From NCBI RefSeq assembly GCF_013839445.1, contig NZ_JACDIT010000001.1, forward strand, positions 1 through 64,000: a stretch of 64,000 nucleotides of DNA. Direction: 5' to 3'. Below, piece after piece: positions 63,224-64,000 of this stretch; the first letter of the stretch is position 1, and every line of letters begins with the position of its first letter. The notes below the pieces were generated by a model. The model saw only the letters and a program-made list of their open reading frames with translations. It was not told where the DNA came from and made no database searches. The translations under genes were made by a program, and so were the position numbers. This stretch comes from Chthonobacter albigriseus (GTDB taxonomy: Bacteria > Pseudomonadota > Alphaproteobacteria > Rhizobiales > Pleomorphomonadaceae).

Positions 63224-63751
63224 CTAATCTACGTCGATGACGGGGGTATTCCGCATCATAACCCAGAAATGGCGCCCTAGCCTATCCAAACCTTCTCTGG
63301 ACGAGACATAGCCATCCTCAACAAAACGCAATGTGATCAGGTTGTGTTTTTCGATCATCCTTGGTGCCGGGAACCTCGATTTTGTCACCCTGTACACGAT
63401 TGCCGGACGAACGGTCTTCAACAGCAGTGACAAGGATTGAAGAACCAGAGGCATGATCAAGGGACGTATCTCGTCGTCCAAATACGGTCGGCAAATCCTC
63501 GGATCCTGGCTCGCGAAGGACTCAGTGTTCGAGAACGGATCGACGACGAGAACGGAAAAGGTAAACTCGTGGAAGCTAACGAGACCGGCCTCACTCAGAT
63601 TGTCCTGTCCCGGCAGCAGGTTGCAGCTGATCGACACGATACGACCGTCTACCCGGTCCTCGGCTACCGGGGTCACGACGGAGAACTCGCCATTTGCCTC
63701 TTCGAAGACATCGATCTGCGTAGGAATGGAGCTTAGAAGAGGGCGAAACAT
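63224..63751 (-). CDS. Hypothetical protein in AT-richer DNA
   Basis: A 175-aa protein from the ATG at 63751 (a TTG at 63814 would add 21 residues; neither has a good ribosome site). It is a soluble alpha/beta protein with segments such as SISCNLLPGQDNL, FTFSVLVVDPFSNTESF and a C-terminal RHFWVMMRNTPVIDVD. The DNA is visibly poorer in G+C than the flanking genes, and codon use is less biased. The adjacent 61-aa gene follows after 9 bp. No family was recognised; horizontal acquisition is likely. Confidence 0.65.
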   Translation of the reverse strand: MFRPLLSSIPTQIDVFEEANGEFSVVTPVAEDRVDGRIVSISCNLLPGQDNLSEAGLVSFHEFTFSVLVVDPFSNTESFASQDPRICRPYLDDEIRPLIMPLVLQSLSLLLKTVRPAIVYRVTKSRFPAPRMIEKHNLITLRFVEDGYVSSREGLDRLGRHFWVMMRNTPVIDVD

Positions 63752-63836
63752 CAGGGCGGGCTTCAGTTGAAACCCATTGCTACACCGGCTGGATCTTCTT
63801 GTTAAATATACCAATCCATATACTTAGAAGGACGCC

Positions 63837-64000
63837 CTACCCCCCGATCGGCCAGACGAAGGCGATCAGCGGGACGCCGACGGCAAGCACCAGCACCGAC
63901 AGCGGCAGGCCAAGGCGCCAGTAGTCGCCGAAGCGGTAGCCGCCGGGGCCCATCACCAGCATGTTGCACTGGTGGCCGATGGGGGTGAGGAAGTCGCAGG
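63837..64000 (-). CDS. C-terminal end of an SLC13-type anion permease (partial)
   Basis: The last 53 codons of a leftward gene; its start lies beyond the window. The end CDFLTPIGHQCNMLVMGPGG followed by YRFGDYWRLGLPLSVLVL is the characteristic last loop and helix of SLC13/DASS transporters (motif TPIGHQ.N.LV.GPGGY.F.DY..LG.PL). Such proteins import dicarboxylates, sulfate or related anions with sodium. The stop is TAG at 63837-63839. Confidence 0.88.
   Translation of the reverse strand, partial: CDFLTPIGHQCNMLVMGPGGYRFGDYWRLGLPLSVLVLAVGVPLIAFVWPIGG

Overview
The window is about 64 kb of GC-rich DNA with the gene content and codon usage of an alphaproteobacterium, most likely a member of Hyphomicrobiales (Rhizobiales). 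Pointers are a DUF3563-type small protein, a LapG/BTLCP-type cysteine peptidase, a GlsB/YeaQ membrane protein and rhizobial-style exopolysaccharide and polyol-uptake genes. No rRNA, tRNA, transposase, prophage or CRISPR array was seen. The genus cannot be read from the sequence alone.

Positions 1-35000 hold a large exopolysaccharide (EPS) locus on both strands. It makes GDP-mannose (manC, 106-1527) and GDP-L-fucose (gmd, 20109-21176; fcl, 14288-15244). It probably also makes an unusual CDP-sugar (rfbF 6931-7704, an SDR enzyme 5683-6756, an RfbC-like epimerase 28235-28801 and a SAF-domain oxidoreductase 28863-30206). The sugars would be assembled by four glycosyltransferases (7829, 16746, 24898, 30225), decorated by acyl/acetyltransferases (19361, 21409, 31276 and the MBOAT/SGNH pair 32499-35003), flipped by a Wzx-type protein (26785), polymerised by Wzy-type proteins (11846, 18061) and exported through a Wzc-like tyrosine kinase (9028) and an outer-membrane polysaccharide export (OPX) lipoprotein (2669). 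Two related metallophosphoesterases and a beta-helix protein accompany them. No initiating phosphoglycosyltransferase is present.

Positions 35385-43158 form a second, smaller surface or export locus. It has two secreted proteins of unknown function, a second OPX gene, a membrane-anchored protein with a conserved pair of cysteines, a LapG-like cysteine peptidase, a second Wzy_C/O-antigen-ligase-like protein, a trypsin-like protease and a glycosyltransferase. Three of its genes (OPX, two-cysteine protein, Wzy_C protein) have paralogues in the EPS locus. The two OPX genes are identical at every base over 1145 bp yet diverged in their signal-peptide codons and flanks, the pattern expected of recent gene conversion.

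Positions 43445-50739 are mixed genes: a TolC-like outer-membrane protein, a formaldehyde-dehydrogenase-like zinc alcohol dehydrogenase with an attenuator-like leader, small stress and membrane proteins, a PAP2 phosphatase and a secreted esterase. Positions 50843-60652 are one leftward carbohydrate (probably polyol) uptake and catabolism operon: zinc dehydrogenase, solute-binding protein, SIS isomerase, two permeases, a TIM-barrel epimerase, a SorC-type regulator, an FGGY kinase and an ATPase. A terminator hairpin and two composite palindromic repeats separate the binding-protein gene from the rest. Divergent to it are a D-2-hydroxyacid dehydrogenase and an inositol-monophosphatase-family gene. 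The right edge has two AT-richer orphan genes and the 3' end of an SLC13-type transporter.
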